64,000 nucleotides of DNA from Chelonobacter sp050613185 (GTDB lineage: Bacteria; Pseudomonadota; Gammaproteobacteria; Enterobacterales; Pasteurellaceae), in contig NZ_CP192511.1 of NCBI RefSeq assembly GCF_050613185.1, positions 1,612,001-1,676,000 of the forward strand, written 5' to 3'. The translations under genes and the position numbers were made by a program. Under the pieces are notes generated by a model that saw nothing but the letters and a program-made list of their open reading frames with translations, did not search any database and was not told the origin of the DNA. This document shows positions 17,664 through 26,961 of this stretch, in pieces. Each line of letters begins with the position of its first letter. Positions within the stretch are counted from its first letter, which is position 1.

Positions 17664-17734
17664 TTATCGTGTTTCGCCGAGAGGCGAAATAGCGATAGTG
17701 ATTAAAAAAAGTCGCCATCGGCGAAACCCGATAG
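17664..17734. repeat. Short inverted-repeat element with TTTCGCC hairpin ends
   Basis: The left end reads TATCGTGTTTCGCCGAGAGG and the right end, read on the minus strand, CTATCGGGTTTCGCCGATGG. Each end is a small hairpin (TTTCGCC/GGCGAAA on the left) and the two ends are inverted relative to each other, giving a 71-bp element between dciA and dam. A third TCGCC...GGCGA hairpin lies at 17771-17785, and a single copy is at 51516-51545. Confidence 0.6.
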
Positions 17735-17811
17735 ACAATTTTCAGCGGAAAGTAAAAAGACAAAGTGCGGTCGCCGACGAGGCGAAAAACAGTAGTGATA
17801 AATGCAAACTG

Positions 17812-18657
17812 TTATCTGTGCTTAAACACCGCAATCAACTCATTCACCTTACTGCGGTTTTCGCCATTTTGGCTGATGTGGCGTTGGACGATCAGTTTCT
17901 TAAATCTCGCGCCTTGATAAATTTCACGCGTGAATGGCGTGTCGTGGTTAGAGATCACCACCGAAGTGCGGTGTTGTTCGGCGCACTGTTTGGCGAGGTC
18001 CGCCAGTTCTTGCTGTTGCGCTAAACTGAAACCGTTACCGGCATAGTGGGTGAAATTCGAGAGCTGTTGCAATGGCGCATAGGGCGGATCACAGTAAACT
18101 ACACTGTCATGGCTGGCGAGTTCAAAGCTGCTTTGAAAGGTTGCACAGTGAAAGCTGGCGTGTTGCGCTTTATGGCTGAAATAGCGGATTTCAGTTTCGG
18201 GAAAATAGGGTTTCACATAGGCGCCGAACGGCACGTTAAACAAGCCTTTGCTGTTGTAGCGGCACAAACCGTTGTAGCCGAAACGGTTGAGATATACAAA
18301 CAGCGCTGAGCGCACAAAAATATCTGAAGTGCGGTTGAATTCATCGCGTTGGCGGTAGTAAAACTCCGCGCTGTTGGCATTGGGGTGGCGAAACAGCTTG
18401 GTACTTTCCGCCACAAAATGATCAACATCGGTTTTTACCACGTTGAACAGATTAATCAGATCAGGATTCAGATCTGCCAGAATATACCGTTTAAAATTGG
18501 AATTTAAAAACACCGAACCTGCGCCGACAAACGGCTCAATCAGAATCGGTTTGTTTTTGGGCAATAGCTTGTTGATTTCATCGGTCAGGCGAAATTTACC
18601 GCCCGCCCATTTTAAAAACGGGCGGTGTTTTGGCAAGCGGTTAGCGGATACTGGCAT
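17812..18657 (-). CDS. dam: DNA adenine methyltransferase Dam
   Basis: Dam methylates adenine in GATC and directs mismatch repair. The protein shows the SAM-binding FLKWAGGKFRL near the N-terminus, the PFVGAGSVF loop, and the catalytic DPPY motif (190-193 from the ATG at 18657). A TTG four codons upstream is an alternative start; neither has a strong ribosome site, so translation may be coupled to aroB, which ends 17 bp upstream. Two USSs lie inside. Confidence 0.95.
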   Translation of the reverse strand: MPVSANRLPKHRPFLKWAGGKFRLTDEINKLLPKNKPILIEPFVGAGSVFLNSNFKRYILADLNPDLINLFNVVKTDVDHFVAESTKLFRHPNANSAEFYYRQRDEFNRTSDIFVRSALFVYLNRFGYNGLCRYNSKGLFNVPFGAYVKPYFPETEIRYFSHKAQHASFHCATFQSSFELASHDSVVYCDPPYAPLQQLSNFTHYAGNGFSLAQQQELADLAKQCAEQHRTSVVISNHDTPFTREIYQGARFKKLIVQRHISQNGENRSKVNELIAVFKHR

Positions 18658-18674
18658 TTTTTCAGGCAACTGGG

Positions 18675-19781
18675 TCAGTCAAATTGGCTACAAGCGTTGA
18701 TCGCTTGACACACTAACTGCGGATCGCTGTCTTTGGCAACGTAGGCTTGCCCCAGCTTTTTCAGCAACACCAAACGCAATTTACCGGCAAGCACTTTTTT
18801 ATCACGCATCATCAACGGCAGATAATCATCGGCGCTCATGCCGTCCGGCGAAATGGTCGGCAAATTCGCCTGTGCCAACAGTTTTTCGAGGCGGAACACA
18901 TCTTGCTGTGTCAGATCGCCCAATAAATGCGATTGTGCCGCTGCCATCAGCATACCGACCGCGACCGCTTCGCCGTGCAGCCAGTTGCCGTAGCCTAAAT
19001 GGGTTTCGATGGCATGCCCGAACGTATGTCCAAGATTAAGCAACGCGCGATCGCCTTGTTCGGTTTCATCGCGTGCCACCACTTCGGCTTTGATTTCGCA
19101 GCAACGCTTGAGGCAGAAATGCAGGGCTTCGGTGTTCAATTTCACCAATCTGTCAATGTTCTGTTCCAACCATTCAAAAAACGGCAGATCCAAAATCGCG
19201 CCGTATTTAATCACTTCGGCTAAACCGGCAAACACTTCGCGTTTCGGTAAGCTATTTAAGGTGTTGCTGTCGATAATTACCGCGCAAGGTTGGTGAAATG
19301 CGCCGATCATATTTTTGCCAAGCGCGTGGTTCACGCCGGTTTTACCGCCGACGGAGGAGTCGACTTGTGATAACAAGGTGGTCGGAATTTGCAACAAACG
19401 CACGCCACGCTGATAGCTTGCCGCCGCAAAACCGGCAATATCGCCGACCACGCCGCCGCCGAGTGCGACGATGGTGGTGTCACGCCCGTGATTGGCTTGT
19501 AAAAGTGCGGTGAAAATCAGATTGAGTGATTCTAGCGTTTTATATTGTTCGCCGTCGGGAATTAACACCGATTCCACCTGACAGCCTAATTGTTGCAATG
19601 CCTCGCTGACGGTTGCCAGATAGTGTGCCGCCACCGTCGGGTTGCTGACAATCATGACTTTATCGCCCTGTTGCAATGGCGCATAGCTTTCGGATTGGCT
19701 TAAAAGACCGCTGCCGATCCGAATCGGATAGCGACGCTCTTTTAACTCTACATTGACTTCAATCGTATTTTGCGCAGTCAT
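18675..19781 (-). CDS. aroB: 3-dehydroquinate synthase
   Basis: AroB converts DAHP to 3-dehydroquinate, the second step of the shikimate pathway. The ATG at 19781, with GGAGATGACAAC upstream, gives 368 residues. The NAD-binding GGGVVGDIAGFAAASYQRG and the zinc-site HTFGHAIE are both present. It sits between aroK and dam in the same direction; the gene damX that separates aroB from dam in E. coli is missing. Confidence 0.96.
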   Translation of the reverse strand: MTAQNTIEVNVELKERRYPIRIGSGLLSQSESYAPLQQGDKVMIVSNPTVAAHYLATVSEALQQLGCQVESVLIPDGEQYKTLESLNLIFTALLQANHGRDTTIVALGGGVVGDIAGFAAASYQRGVRLLQIPTTLLSQVDSSVGGKTGVNHALGKNMIGAFHQPCAVIIDSNTLNSLPKREVFAGLAEVIKYGAILDLPFFEWLEQNIDRLVKLNTEALHFCLKRCCEIKAEVVARDETEQGDRALLNLGHTFGHAIETHLGYGNWLHGEAVAVGMLMAAAQSHLLGDLTQQDVFRLEKLLAQANLPTISPDGMSADDYLPLMMRDKKVLAGKLRLVLLKKLGQAYVAKDSDPQLVCQAINACSQFD

Positions 19782-19822
19782 GTTGTCATCTCCAGTGGGT
19801 AAAGGAAAGCAAAAAACAGAAA

Positions 19823-20356
19823 TCAATTGACCGAAGAATATTGCTCCAACAGATCAATCAAATGGTTAGCCATATTTTTCGCGTTTTGCTCGTCGGTGCT
19901 CATGGTAATATCGGCAATTTGCTCATACAGCGGATTACGTGTTTTTGCCAAATCTTCCAACACCTGGCGCGGATCGGCAACGCCTTGCAACAACGGGCGT
20001 TTTTTGTCGCGCAAGGTGCGTTGGTGCTGTTTATCAACGGTGGTTTCCAAATAGACCACCGTGCCGCGTGCGGACAGATGATTACGGGTTTCTTTGGATA
20101 AAATCGCACCGCCGCCGGTCGACAGGACAATGCCTTGGCGTTGGGTCAGTTCGTTGATAATCCGTTCTTCGCGTTTGCGAAAACCCGCCTCGCCCTCGAC
20201 ATCAAAAATCCAACTGATGTCGGCACCGGCGCGTTGTTCGATTTCGTTGTCGGAATCGATAAATTCCATCCCGAGGATTTGGGCAAGCTGGCGACCGATT
20301 GTGCTTTTGCCTGCGCCCATCGGCCCAATTAAAAAGATATTACGTTTTTCAGCCAT
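19823..20356 (-). CDS. aroK: Shikimate kinase I
   Basis: AroK phosphorylates shikimate with ATP. The 177-residue protein has P-loop GPMGAGKS (11-18), the shikimate-binding DSDNEIE, and GGGAILS. It lies 41 bp upstream of the chosen aroB start and 203 bp downstream of comE, all on the minus strand. The 203-bp gap contains a GGGGC...GCCCC dyad on the minus strand (about 20488-20515) that might end the com transcript, but no T-run follows. Confidence 0.96.
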   Translation of the reverse strand: MAEKRNIFLIGPMGAGKSTIGRQLAQILGMEFIDSDNEIEQRAGADISWIFDVEGEAGFRKREERIINELTQRQGIVLSTGGGAILSKETRNHLSARGTVVYLETTVDKQHQRTLRDKKRPLLQGVADPRQVLEDLAKTRNPLYEQIADITMSTDEQNAKNMANHLIDLLEQYSSVN

Positions 20357-20559
20357 GTTATTCTAAATTCTTGTTAATGTTATGATTAATCAGAGTGTCG
20401 AAGGTATATAAAAGAGCGGTGCTGTTGCCGAATCACGGCACGCTAAGTAGTAAAACACCCCGCGAGCTTCAACTTTAAGTTAAGGGGGCAATTATCGCAA
20501 TAAAACGCCCCTGTTTTCAACCGTATTACCCGATTTAATCAATAAAAACACAAATTAGA

Positions 20560-21930
20560 CTAAAATCCGTAGGCAAATGGGCGCGGAGCAGACGGATTTT
20601 GTGCCGGATTATTGTTGCGGGTTGCTTCTTTGGTCGGGGATTTGACGATGTGCGGTGTGACAAAAATCACCAATTCGCGTTTGGCCTGGCGTTGGGTCTC
20701 TTTGCCGAATACATGCTTGATTCCCGGCACATCACCCAACAGCGGCACTTTATCCCGACCGTCGACAAAGGTGTCGTGAAACACGCCGCCGAGCACGATG
20801 GTTTCGCCGTGGCGGGCAAACACTTGGGTTTGAATTTCCTGTTTGTCAATCGTGGTCATCTGATGATTGCCATAGGCAACGCTGTTGCCCGGTGAATTTT
20901 GGCTAATCATTAAATCCAATAAAATGGTGTCATCGTGGGAAATATGCGGCGTCACTTCCAAGCCCAATACGGCGTCACGGAATTCAACGCTTTGCGTTTC
21001 GTTTTTATTGGTCACCAGATAGGGAATCTCCGTGCCCTGTTTAATGCTGGCACTGCGTTTGTTGGTGGTCAGCAGGCGCGGGCTGGCGATAATATTGACG
21101 TTATTTTCGCGCTCAAGTGCGGTCAACTCTAAATCCAACAAGCGGCTGTTAATTTTCGCCACTTGCAGTGAAACCCTGGCGGCATTGGCGTAATCGCTGC
21201 CGAAGTTGATGTTCAGATTATTTGCCACATCGGTAAACCCGTTGGCATCCAAGCTGCCGCTGAATCGGCGCGCTTGCGCCGTGCTGTCGAACAACCCCCA
21301 GCGGGTGCCCAGTTCGTGCAGGCTTTCATCGCTGATTGTTACAATTCGAGCTTCAATCAACACTTGCTGTGTCGGCTGATCCAGCTGTTGGATAATCTTG
21401 CGCAAGTTGGCAAGCGCTTGCGGTTGTTCTTGTAGAATCAGGCTGTTGCTGCGATCATCAAACGTAATACTGCCGCTTGCCGAAAGCAACGAACCACTGC
21501 CGCTGTTGAGCGATTGCATGATTTCCGAGGCTTTGGCGTGTTGCAGCGGAATTTTCACCGTTTGCAGGGCTGGTTGGGTTGAAAGTGCGGTTTGCGGGTT
21601 TGTCGGCGTGCCGTTTGCCGCTTGGCGCGGGCGGATAAAATAGCTGCCTTCAAATTTTTCAATCTCTAACGCATGGATTTTACTCACCGCTTGCAGTAAT
21701 TGATCGAAATTAGTCCGTTTTAAATTCAGGCTGATATTGCCTTGCAGTTCGTCATCAACCACTAAATTGACCTCTTGTTGCTGGGCTAAATAGTGCAGCG
21801 TGCCGACTAACGGCGCTTGTTTTAAGACCAGCGTAAATCCGTTATCGCGCGGCTGCTTGGCATGGCCGGCGGCGACCGCACTTAACAGCCAACATAATAA
21901 CACGAGTGCGGTTTGTATCCCTTTTTGCAT
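20560..21930 (-). CDS. comE: Competence secretin ComE (PilQ/HofQ family)
   Basis: ComE forms the outer-membrane secretin ring through which the type IV pilus works and DNA enters. The 456-residue precursor has a signal peptide ending GHA (about residue 24), an N-terminal secretin/TonB-like STN domain (VDDELQGNISLNLKRTNF), a secretin N1 repeat and a C-terminal secretin domain with VPLLGDVPGIKHVFG. It is last in comABCDE. Three USSs lie within it (21115, 21583, 21875). In H. influenzae comF follows comE; here aroK follows instead. Confidence 0.95.
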   Translation of the reverse strand: MQKGIQTALVLLCWLLSAVAAGHAKQPRDNGFTLVLKQAPLVGTLHYLAQQQEVNLVVDDELQGNISLNLKRTNFDQLLQAVSKIHALEIEKFEGSYFIRPRQAANGTPTNPQTALSTQPALQTVKIPLQHAKASEIMQSLNSGSGSLLSASGSITFDDRSNSLILQEQPQALANLRKIIQQLDQPTQQVLIEARIVTISDESLHELGTRWGLFDSTAQARRFSGSLDANGFTDVANNLNINFGSDYANAARVSLQVAKINSRLLDLELTALERENNVNIIASPRLLTTNKRSASIKQGTEIPYLVTNKNETQSVEFRDAVLGLEVTPHISHDDTILLDLMISQNSPGNSVAYGNHQMTTIDKQEIQTQVFARHGETIVLGGVFHDTFVDGRDKVPLLGDVPGIKHVFGKETQRQAKRELVIFVTPHIVKSPTKEATRNNNPAQNPSAPRPFAYGF

Positions 21931-21942
21931 GATGTTTTCCTA

Positions 21943-22332
21943 TTATAAATGAATGGTTTTCTGCTGGCTCGGATTGCCGCATTGTTGTAAACGAATGCGC
22001 TGCGCTTCAATTTGCACGATTTGCCATTGCTCTTGTGCGATCACTTGCTCGAGACGGCTGTCGATAATCACCCCGTTTGCCGTTAACCACAGCACCACGG
22101 CGTCGTCGCTGCCGTATTGGATTACGCCGACCGGCTTGAGTTGTACTAACGGCAGGGTATCCATGAGCCAATCGCCAGGTTCGGTACAGTTTAATGCTGC
22201 GTTGCCGACGGAAGGCGGCGTCTGCCGTGGCGCAAACGCAAACGGATCCTGTCCCATATCGTTGCTGGCAGCAAGCGTGAAATGGCTGGCAAATAGCAAT
22301 AGGCTGAGTAAGTAATTATTTTTCTTCATCAT
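21943..22332 (-). CDS. comD: Competence protein ComD (PilP/HofP-like)
   Basis: A 129-residue secreted protein with a signal peptide (MMKKNNYLLSLLLFASHFTLA) followed by a short periplasmic part containing DTLPLVQLKPVGVIQYG, the pattern of PilP-like pilotins that link the inner-membrane platform to the secretin. Its start overlaps the end of comC by 17 bp and it precedes comE by 12 bp. Sequence is poorly conserved, so the assignment leans on position in the operon. Confidence 0.88.
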   Translation of the reverse strand: MMKKNNYLLSLLLFASHFTLAASNDMGQDPFAFAPRQTPPSVGNAALNCTEPGDWLMDTLPLVQLKPVGVIQYGSDDAVVLWLTANGVIIDSRLEQVIAQEQWQIVQIEAQRIRLQQCGNPSQQKTIHL

Positions 22333-22855
22333 GTTTCGCTTCCGTCAGTTGTAACGTCAAATGGGCGAGAGTGCTGCGTTGTGTGTCGGCATGGCTGAGT
22401 TCCAATGTTAGCAACGACAATTCGGCAAAGTGCGGTTGCAGTTGGCGCAGAAAACGCTGAATGGCGCTGAAGCGTCCCTCCAGTTCCAGCTGTAACTGCG
22501 GCATAGCGGAAAACCGCCATGCTTGTCGGCGGATGTGCAATCCGGCTTGCGCGCTGACCGCACTTTGTATCCGCTGATTCAACGGTGAGATTTGCGCCGC
22601 CAGTTGCGGATCGAGCGTTTTTTTCATCTCGTTGGCTTTCTGATTTAACAGCGCAATCACTTGCTGTTTCTGTTGCAATGCCATCTGCTGTTGCTGATTG
22701 GCAAGTGCGGTTTGGTCTTGCTGTTGTAACAGTTGTCGAATTTCCCACAACGGGTTTGCCGCAGCGACAGTCAACAGCACGACGGCGCAGATTAACTGTA
22801 AACGCCATGACGCGCCGATAAATCTGGCAAGCGGGGAATAGGGTTGTAGTGGCAT
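22316..22855 (-). CDS. comC: Competence protein ComC (PilO/HofO-like)
   Basis: A 179-residue bitopic membrane protein: one membrane segment (about 18-36), then a glutamine-rich coiled-coil-like stretch (DQTALANQQQQMALQQKQQ) and a periplasmic domain. This is the layout of PilO/HofO, part of the pilus inner-membrane alignment complex. Start and stop abut comB exactly, and three USSs lie inside it. Confidence 0.88.
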   Translation of the reverse strand: MPLQPYSPLARFIGASWRLQLICAVVLLTVAAANPLWEIRQLLQQQDQTALANQQQQMALQQKQQVIALLNQKANEMKKTLDPQLAAQISPLNQRIQSAVSAQAGLHIRRQAWRFSAMPQLQLELEGRFSAIQRFLRQLQPHFAELSLLTLELSHADTQRSTLAHLTLQLTEAKHDEEK

Positions 22856-23418
22856 TATTGCGGTTGCTCCTGTTCGGGGATGAGTTGAATTTGAAACACA
22901 AAGGTAAATTGCGCGTCTTGCCGTTCGGCAGGCGCCAGTTCAAATCGGGTTAATTCAAGGGTTGCGCTTGTCGGCAAGGCTTGTGCCAGATAGGCTTTGA
23001 GTTGCTCGACGCTGTGCGCCGACAGCGTATAACCGTGCAGCGCCAGCTGTGTTTGCGGCGGTGTTGACGGCGTAAGACCGGCGAAGGTCAAACGTCCGTC
23101 TTGCAGTGGCAGCGCACGGAGTAAATTAAGAAACAGCGCGAGGTTTTCAGCGTCGATCACCGCACTTTCACTCGGCGGTTTCCCATCCGTTTGCGCTTGC
23201 AGCTGCTGAATTTGCCGCTGTAAATCTTGGTTCTGTTGACGAAGTGCTGTTTGCTGTTGCCGTTGTTGCGCCAATTCGTGTTGCAGGCGCTGTTGATAGC
23301 CGTGCAAACCGTGCAGCAGCCCGCAGCCGATCAGCACGCTAATCGCAACCCGACAAACAAATTGGATTTGTTGACGGCGCAGTTGCGTTGTTCGCCAATC
23401 CAACAGATTAATTGCCAT
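22855..23418 (-). CDS. comB: Competence protein ComB (PilN/HofN-like)
   Basis: A 187-residue protein with a short cytoplasmic N-terminus INLLDWRTTQLRRQQ (the conserved INLLxWR motif of PilN, which docks on PilM), one membrane segment (about 22-38), a coiled coil rich in Gln and Arg, and a periplasmic domain. It overlaps the end of comA by 11 bp. Confidence 0.9.
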   Translation of the reverse strand: MAINLLDWRTTQLRRQQIQFVCRVAISVLIGCGLLHGLHGYQQRLQHELAQQRQQQTALRQQNQDLQRQIQQLQAQTDGKPPSESAVIDAENLALFLNLLRALPLQDGRLTFAGLTPSTPPQTQLALHGYTLSAHSVEQLKAYLAQALPTSATLELTRFELAPAERQDAQFTFVFQIQLIPEQEQPQ

Positions 23419-24268
23419 TGACGAATCCTTTGGTTTGCCAGTGCTGAGTTTGCCAAAGGGCGCAGCCCAAGGCGATAAAATAGGGGTATTGCGCCGGATC
23501 GATCGCGATCAATTCGACCTGTGCGGGCAGGATTGACCTTGCGGCTTGCACCGCACTTGGCGCGGCATAAATCACACAGCGCCGGATTTGATTCGGCGGC
23601 GCATGTTGGAAAAACAGCTGTAAAAGTGCGGTCAGCGACAATTTTTTTTCATAGCTTTGGATTAAACGATCGGGATATTGCTGTAACAGCACCAGTTTTT
23701 CCGCGTTCGGTCGGTTGTCTTGATAAATAAACAACGAAGTTTCATCGACGGCGGCTTGGCTGACATAAACAAAGGCACGCAACAGCGCATGGGCATAGAA
23801 ATCCAACGCATTTAATCTTAGCGGCGCCAACCGTTCGCAGCAGCGTAAAACGTTTTGCCTTTTTGCCGCAAAAATTTGTACGTAATCAATATATTGCTTC
23901 GTGTTGTTATGCGGTATCGGCGTAGCGATAAAATCAAACAGAATTTGCGACTCGTCGCTCGGCAGTTGCTGTTTGATAATCAGTTTGACTTGACGGTAAC
24001 GCTCATGCGGTGCTACGCGCGGCAACAGCAGGTGTTTTTGCCACAGCAAGTGCGGTTCCAAGCAGGAAATATAAAAAAATCGCGCTTTATTTGATATAGT
24101 GGACGCAAATTGTTGTCTTAGTAACGGGGTGAGTTGTGCCAATTCGCTCGAATCGATCCGATAAAAGTGCGGTTGCCGTTGCGGATCCAGCAGTGCCACT
24201 TCGATATGCTGTTGATTTTGATAAATGCCGACTTTCAGTTTCGGCGCACGGAATATAGCGGTTGTCAT
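23408..24268 (-). CDS. comA: Competence protein ComA (PilM/HofM-like)
   Basis: ComA is the cytoplasmic actin-fold protein that recruits PilN at the pilus base. The ATG at 24268 gives 286 residues; a TTG 18 codons upstream is possible, but AGGA precedes the ATG by about 14 bases. It is first in the com operon and divergent from mrcA. A USS-rich gene (four copies in 860 bp). Competence regulation by Sxy/CRP is known for this operon in H. influenzae; here only one good half-site is seen. Confidence 0.88.
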   Translation of the reverse strand: MTTAIFRAPKLKVGIYQNQQHIEVALLDPQRQPHFYRIDSSELAQLTPLLRQQFASTISNKARFFYISCLEPHLLWQKHLLLPRVAPHERYRQVKLIIKQQLPSDESQILFDFIATPIPHNNTKQYIDYVQIFAAKRQNVLRCCERLAPLRLNALDFYAHALLRAFVYVSQAAVDETSLFIYQDNRPNAEKLVLLQQYPDRLIQSYEKKLSLTALLQLFFQHAPPNQIRRCVIYAAPSAVQAARSILPAQVELIAIDPAQYPYFIALGCALWQTQHWQTKGFVNGN

Positions 24269-24374
24269 TGTAAAAAGATCCTCAATGTGTGCGATAACGT
24301 GTAAAATAATTTGATGTGGCAAGTAGTGTGGCGCAAATTCGTTTGATAATTGACTTTGAAGAGAGAAGTTTTCG

Positions 24375-26948
24375 GTGAAGATCGTAAAATTAATATTTAG
24401 TAGTTTATTGACCTTGACAATTTTGGGATGTGTGATAATAGCGATTACCTATTTCCATATCAAATCCGAGCTGCCGGATGTCGCAACCTTGCGCAATATC
24501 GAGCTGCAACAGCCTATGCAAATCTATACCGCGGACGGAAAATTAATCGGCGAAGTGGGCGAGCAGCGGCGGATTCCGGTCAGCTTGGCACAGATTCCAG
24601 AACCGTTGAAACAAGCGGTGTTGGCAACCGAGGACAGCCGTTTTTATGCCCATTACGGCTTGGATCCGATCGGGATCGCGCGCGCCTTGAAAGTGGCGAT
24701 CAGCGATGGCGGCGCTTCGCAAGGGGCGAGTACCATCACCCAACAGCTGGCGCGCAACTTTTTCTTAACTCCGGAAAAAACCTTGCTGCGCAAGGTGCGT
24801 GAAGCGATTTTGGCGATTGAAATCGAAAAAAATCTGAATAAAGATGAAATTTTAGAACTGTATCTGAACAAAATTTATCTCGGCTATCGCTCTTACGGTG
24901 TCGCCGCCGCGGCAAAAACCTATTTCGGTAAGGATTTAAACCAATTAACCCTCAGCGAAATGGCGATGATTGCCGGCTTGCCGAAAGCGCCGTCGACCAT
25001 GAATCCATTATATTCGTTACAGCGCGCGACCGAGCGGCGCAACGTGGTGTTGGGGCGGATGTTGGAGGAAGGTTATATTTCACAACAACAGTATCAACAA
25101 GCGCGCGACGAGCCGTTGGTTGCCAGTTACCACGGCAGTCAATTGGATTTTCAGGCGGAATATGTCACCGAAATGGTGCGGCAGGAAATGGTCAAACTGT
25201 ACGGCGAAGAAAATGCCTACACGAAAGGGTATAAAGTCTATACCACCGTCGATTCCACCGATCAACGCAATGCTCAGATTGCGGTGCGCAATAATCTGAT
25301 TAATTACGATATGCGCCATGGTTATCGTGGCGGTGCGCCGCTGTGGAAAGCCAATGAAACCGCGTGGGAGCACGAGCGGATTATCGGTTTCCTGAAAAAA
25401 ATCCCGAATTCCGAACCGTTAGTACCGGCGGCAGTGATGGCGATTGATAAGGAGGGTGTAAATTTGTTGCTTGCCTCGGGCGAAAGCATGCCGCTGCCGT
25501 TTTCGGCGATGAAATGGGCGAATGCCACGGCGAATAGTCCGAAAGTCAAAGTGGGCGAACAAATTTGGATTCGACAAAACAGTAAACAGGAGTGGGTGTT
25601 GGGGCAGTTGCCGCGCGCCAATTCGGCGTTGGTCTCGTTAAACAGTGATAACGGCGCGATTGAGGCGATTGTCGGCGGTTTTAGCTTCGGACAAAGTAAA
25701 TTCAACCGCGCCACGCAATCGATGGTGCAGGTCGGTTCATCGATTAAACCATTTATTTATGCGGCGGCAATGGATAAAGGTTTGAGTCTTGCCACGATTT
25801 TAAACGACAGCCCGATTACCATCCGCATTCCGGGGCAAAAACCGTGGTCGCCGAAAAATTCGCCTAACCGTTACGACGGGCAGTTACGTTTGCGCCAAGG
25901 CTTGGCACAATCGAAAAACGTAATGATGGTGCGGGCGGTGCAAATGGTCGGCATTGATTATGTGGCGGATTTCTTGCCGCGTTTCGGCTTCAAACGTGAT
26001 CAGTATCAGGCAACGGAAGCCTTGGCACTGGGGGCGGCCTCATTTACCCCGTTGGAAATGGCGCGCGGCTATGCGGTGTTTGATAACGGAGGTTTCTTGA
26101 TTGATCCGTTTATTATCGAGAAAATTTTGGATCATGAGGGTAAAGAAATTTATCTTGCCAACCCGAAAGTGGCGTGTTTCGGCTGTAATGATATTCCCGT
26201 GATTTATGGCGAACAGCAAAAACTGGAATTATTGGATCAAAGCATAGAAAACGGGCAAACTGATGAAAGCGGAGTGAATCTCGCCGCCAATGCCGACGGC
26301 GATCCGGATCAACAGCCGGAAACCGTGCCGGATATTCCGGAATTGCAAATCGGCAACAGCCGGTTGCAAGACGGACCGGGATTGTTGGCGCAAGCCCGTG
26401 CGCAAAGCCAAGAACCGCAACTTGCCCCACGGGTGATCAGTGGCGAGTTGGCATTTTTAATCCGCAGTGCGCTGCACTCTGGGATCTACGGCGAGCAAGG
26501 CAGCGGTTGGAAAGGCACCGGCTGGCGCATGGCGAATGAGATCAAACGCAGTGATGTCGGCGGTAAAACCGGTACTACCAATAACTCGAAAGTGGCGTGG
26601 TATGCCGGCTACGGTGCCAATTTCGCCACAGCAGTGTATGTCGGTTTTGACGATAATAAATATGATTTGGGCCGCGGCGAAGCCGGTGCAAGCACCGCGA
26701 TGCCGGCGTGGCGGGAATATATGAAAAAAGCGTTGGAAAACATACCGGAACGCGCCGATCCGTTGCCGCCGAACATCATCGAAAAACGCATTGATAAGTC
26801 CAGCGGTTTGTTGACCGACAGCGGCGGACGCAACGAATATTTTATCAAAGGTACCGAACCGACCCGGCATTATATCCGTGAGCAAGGCTATAAGATTATG
26901 GTCAACCCGGGCGACGGCTCCGGTCCGCGTGTGGAAGAGCTGTTCTAA
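24375..26948 (+). CDS. mrcA: Bifunctional penicillin-binding protein 1a
   Basis: PBP1a polymerises and cross-links peptidoglycan. The 857-residue protein has an N-terminal membrane anchor (about 7-28), a glycosyltransferase domain with catalytic Glu86 in ATEDSRFYAHYG, and a transpeptidase domain with SxxK Ser455-Lys458 (GSSIKPF), SKN at about 514 and KTGTTNN late in the domain. A Gln/Pro-rich, likely flexible insert (about 630-685) precedes the last part, and a CFGC pair lies just before it. GTG start with GAGAGAAG upstream. Divergent from comA, as in E. coli (mrcA/hofM). Confidence 0.96.
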   Translation: MKIVKLIFSSLLTLTILGCVIIAITYFHIKSELPDVATLRNIELQQPMQIYTADGKLIGEVGEQRRIPVSLAQIPEPLKQAVLATEDSRFYAHYGLDPIGIARALKVAISDGGASQGASTITQQLARNFFLTPEKTLLRKVREAILAIEIEKNLNKDEILELYLNKIYLGYRSYGVAAAAKTYFGKDLNQLTLSEMAMIAGLPKAPSTMNPLYSLQRATERRNVVLGRMLEEGYISQQQYQQARDEPLVASYHGSQLDFQAEYVTEMVRQEMVKLYGEENAYTKGYKVYTTVDSTDQRNAQIAVRNNLINYDMRHGYRGGAPLWKANETAWEHERIIGFLKKIPNSEPLVPAAVMAIDKEGVNLLLASGESMPLPFSAMKWANATANSPKVKVGEQIWIRQNSKQEWVLGQLPRANSALVSLNSDNGAIEAIVGGFSFGQSKFNRATQSMVQVGSSIKPFIYAAAMDKGLSLATILNDSPITIRIPGQKPWSPKNSPNRYDGQLRLRQGLAQSKNVMMVRAVQMVGIDYVADFLPRFGFKRDQYQATEALALGAASFTPLEMARGYAVFDNGGFLIDPFIIEKILDHEGKEIYLANPKVACFGCNDIPVIYGEQQKLELLDQSIENGQTDESGVNLAANADGDPDQQPETVPDIPELQIGNSRLQDGPGLLAQARAQSQEPQLAPRVISGELAFLIRSALHSGIYGEQGSGWKGTGWRMANEIKRSDVGGKTGTTNNSKVAWYAGYGANFATAVYVGFDDNKYDLGRGEAGASTAMPAWREYMKKALENIPERADPLPPNIIEKRIDKSSGLLTDSGGRNEYFIKGTEPTRHYIREQGYKIMVNPGDGSGPRVEELF

Positions 26949-26961
26949 CTAGCGTTATAAG

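Noticed and set aside
20420..20560. Terminator after comE
   Set aside because: A GGGGC/GCCCC dyad is present, but without a T-run and with a long loop; not enough to call.
24284..24306. Possible CRP-S site before comA
   Set aside because: Only one half (TGCGA, at 24290-24294) fits; the other half and the spacing are poor. The operon is expected to have such a site, so it is worth a matrix search, but the sequence alone does not support a call.
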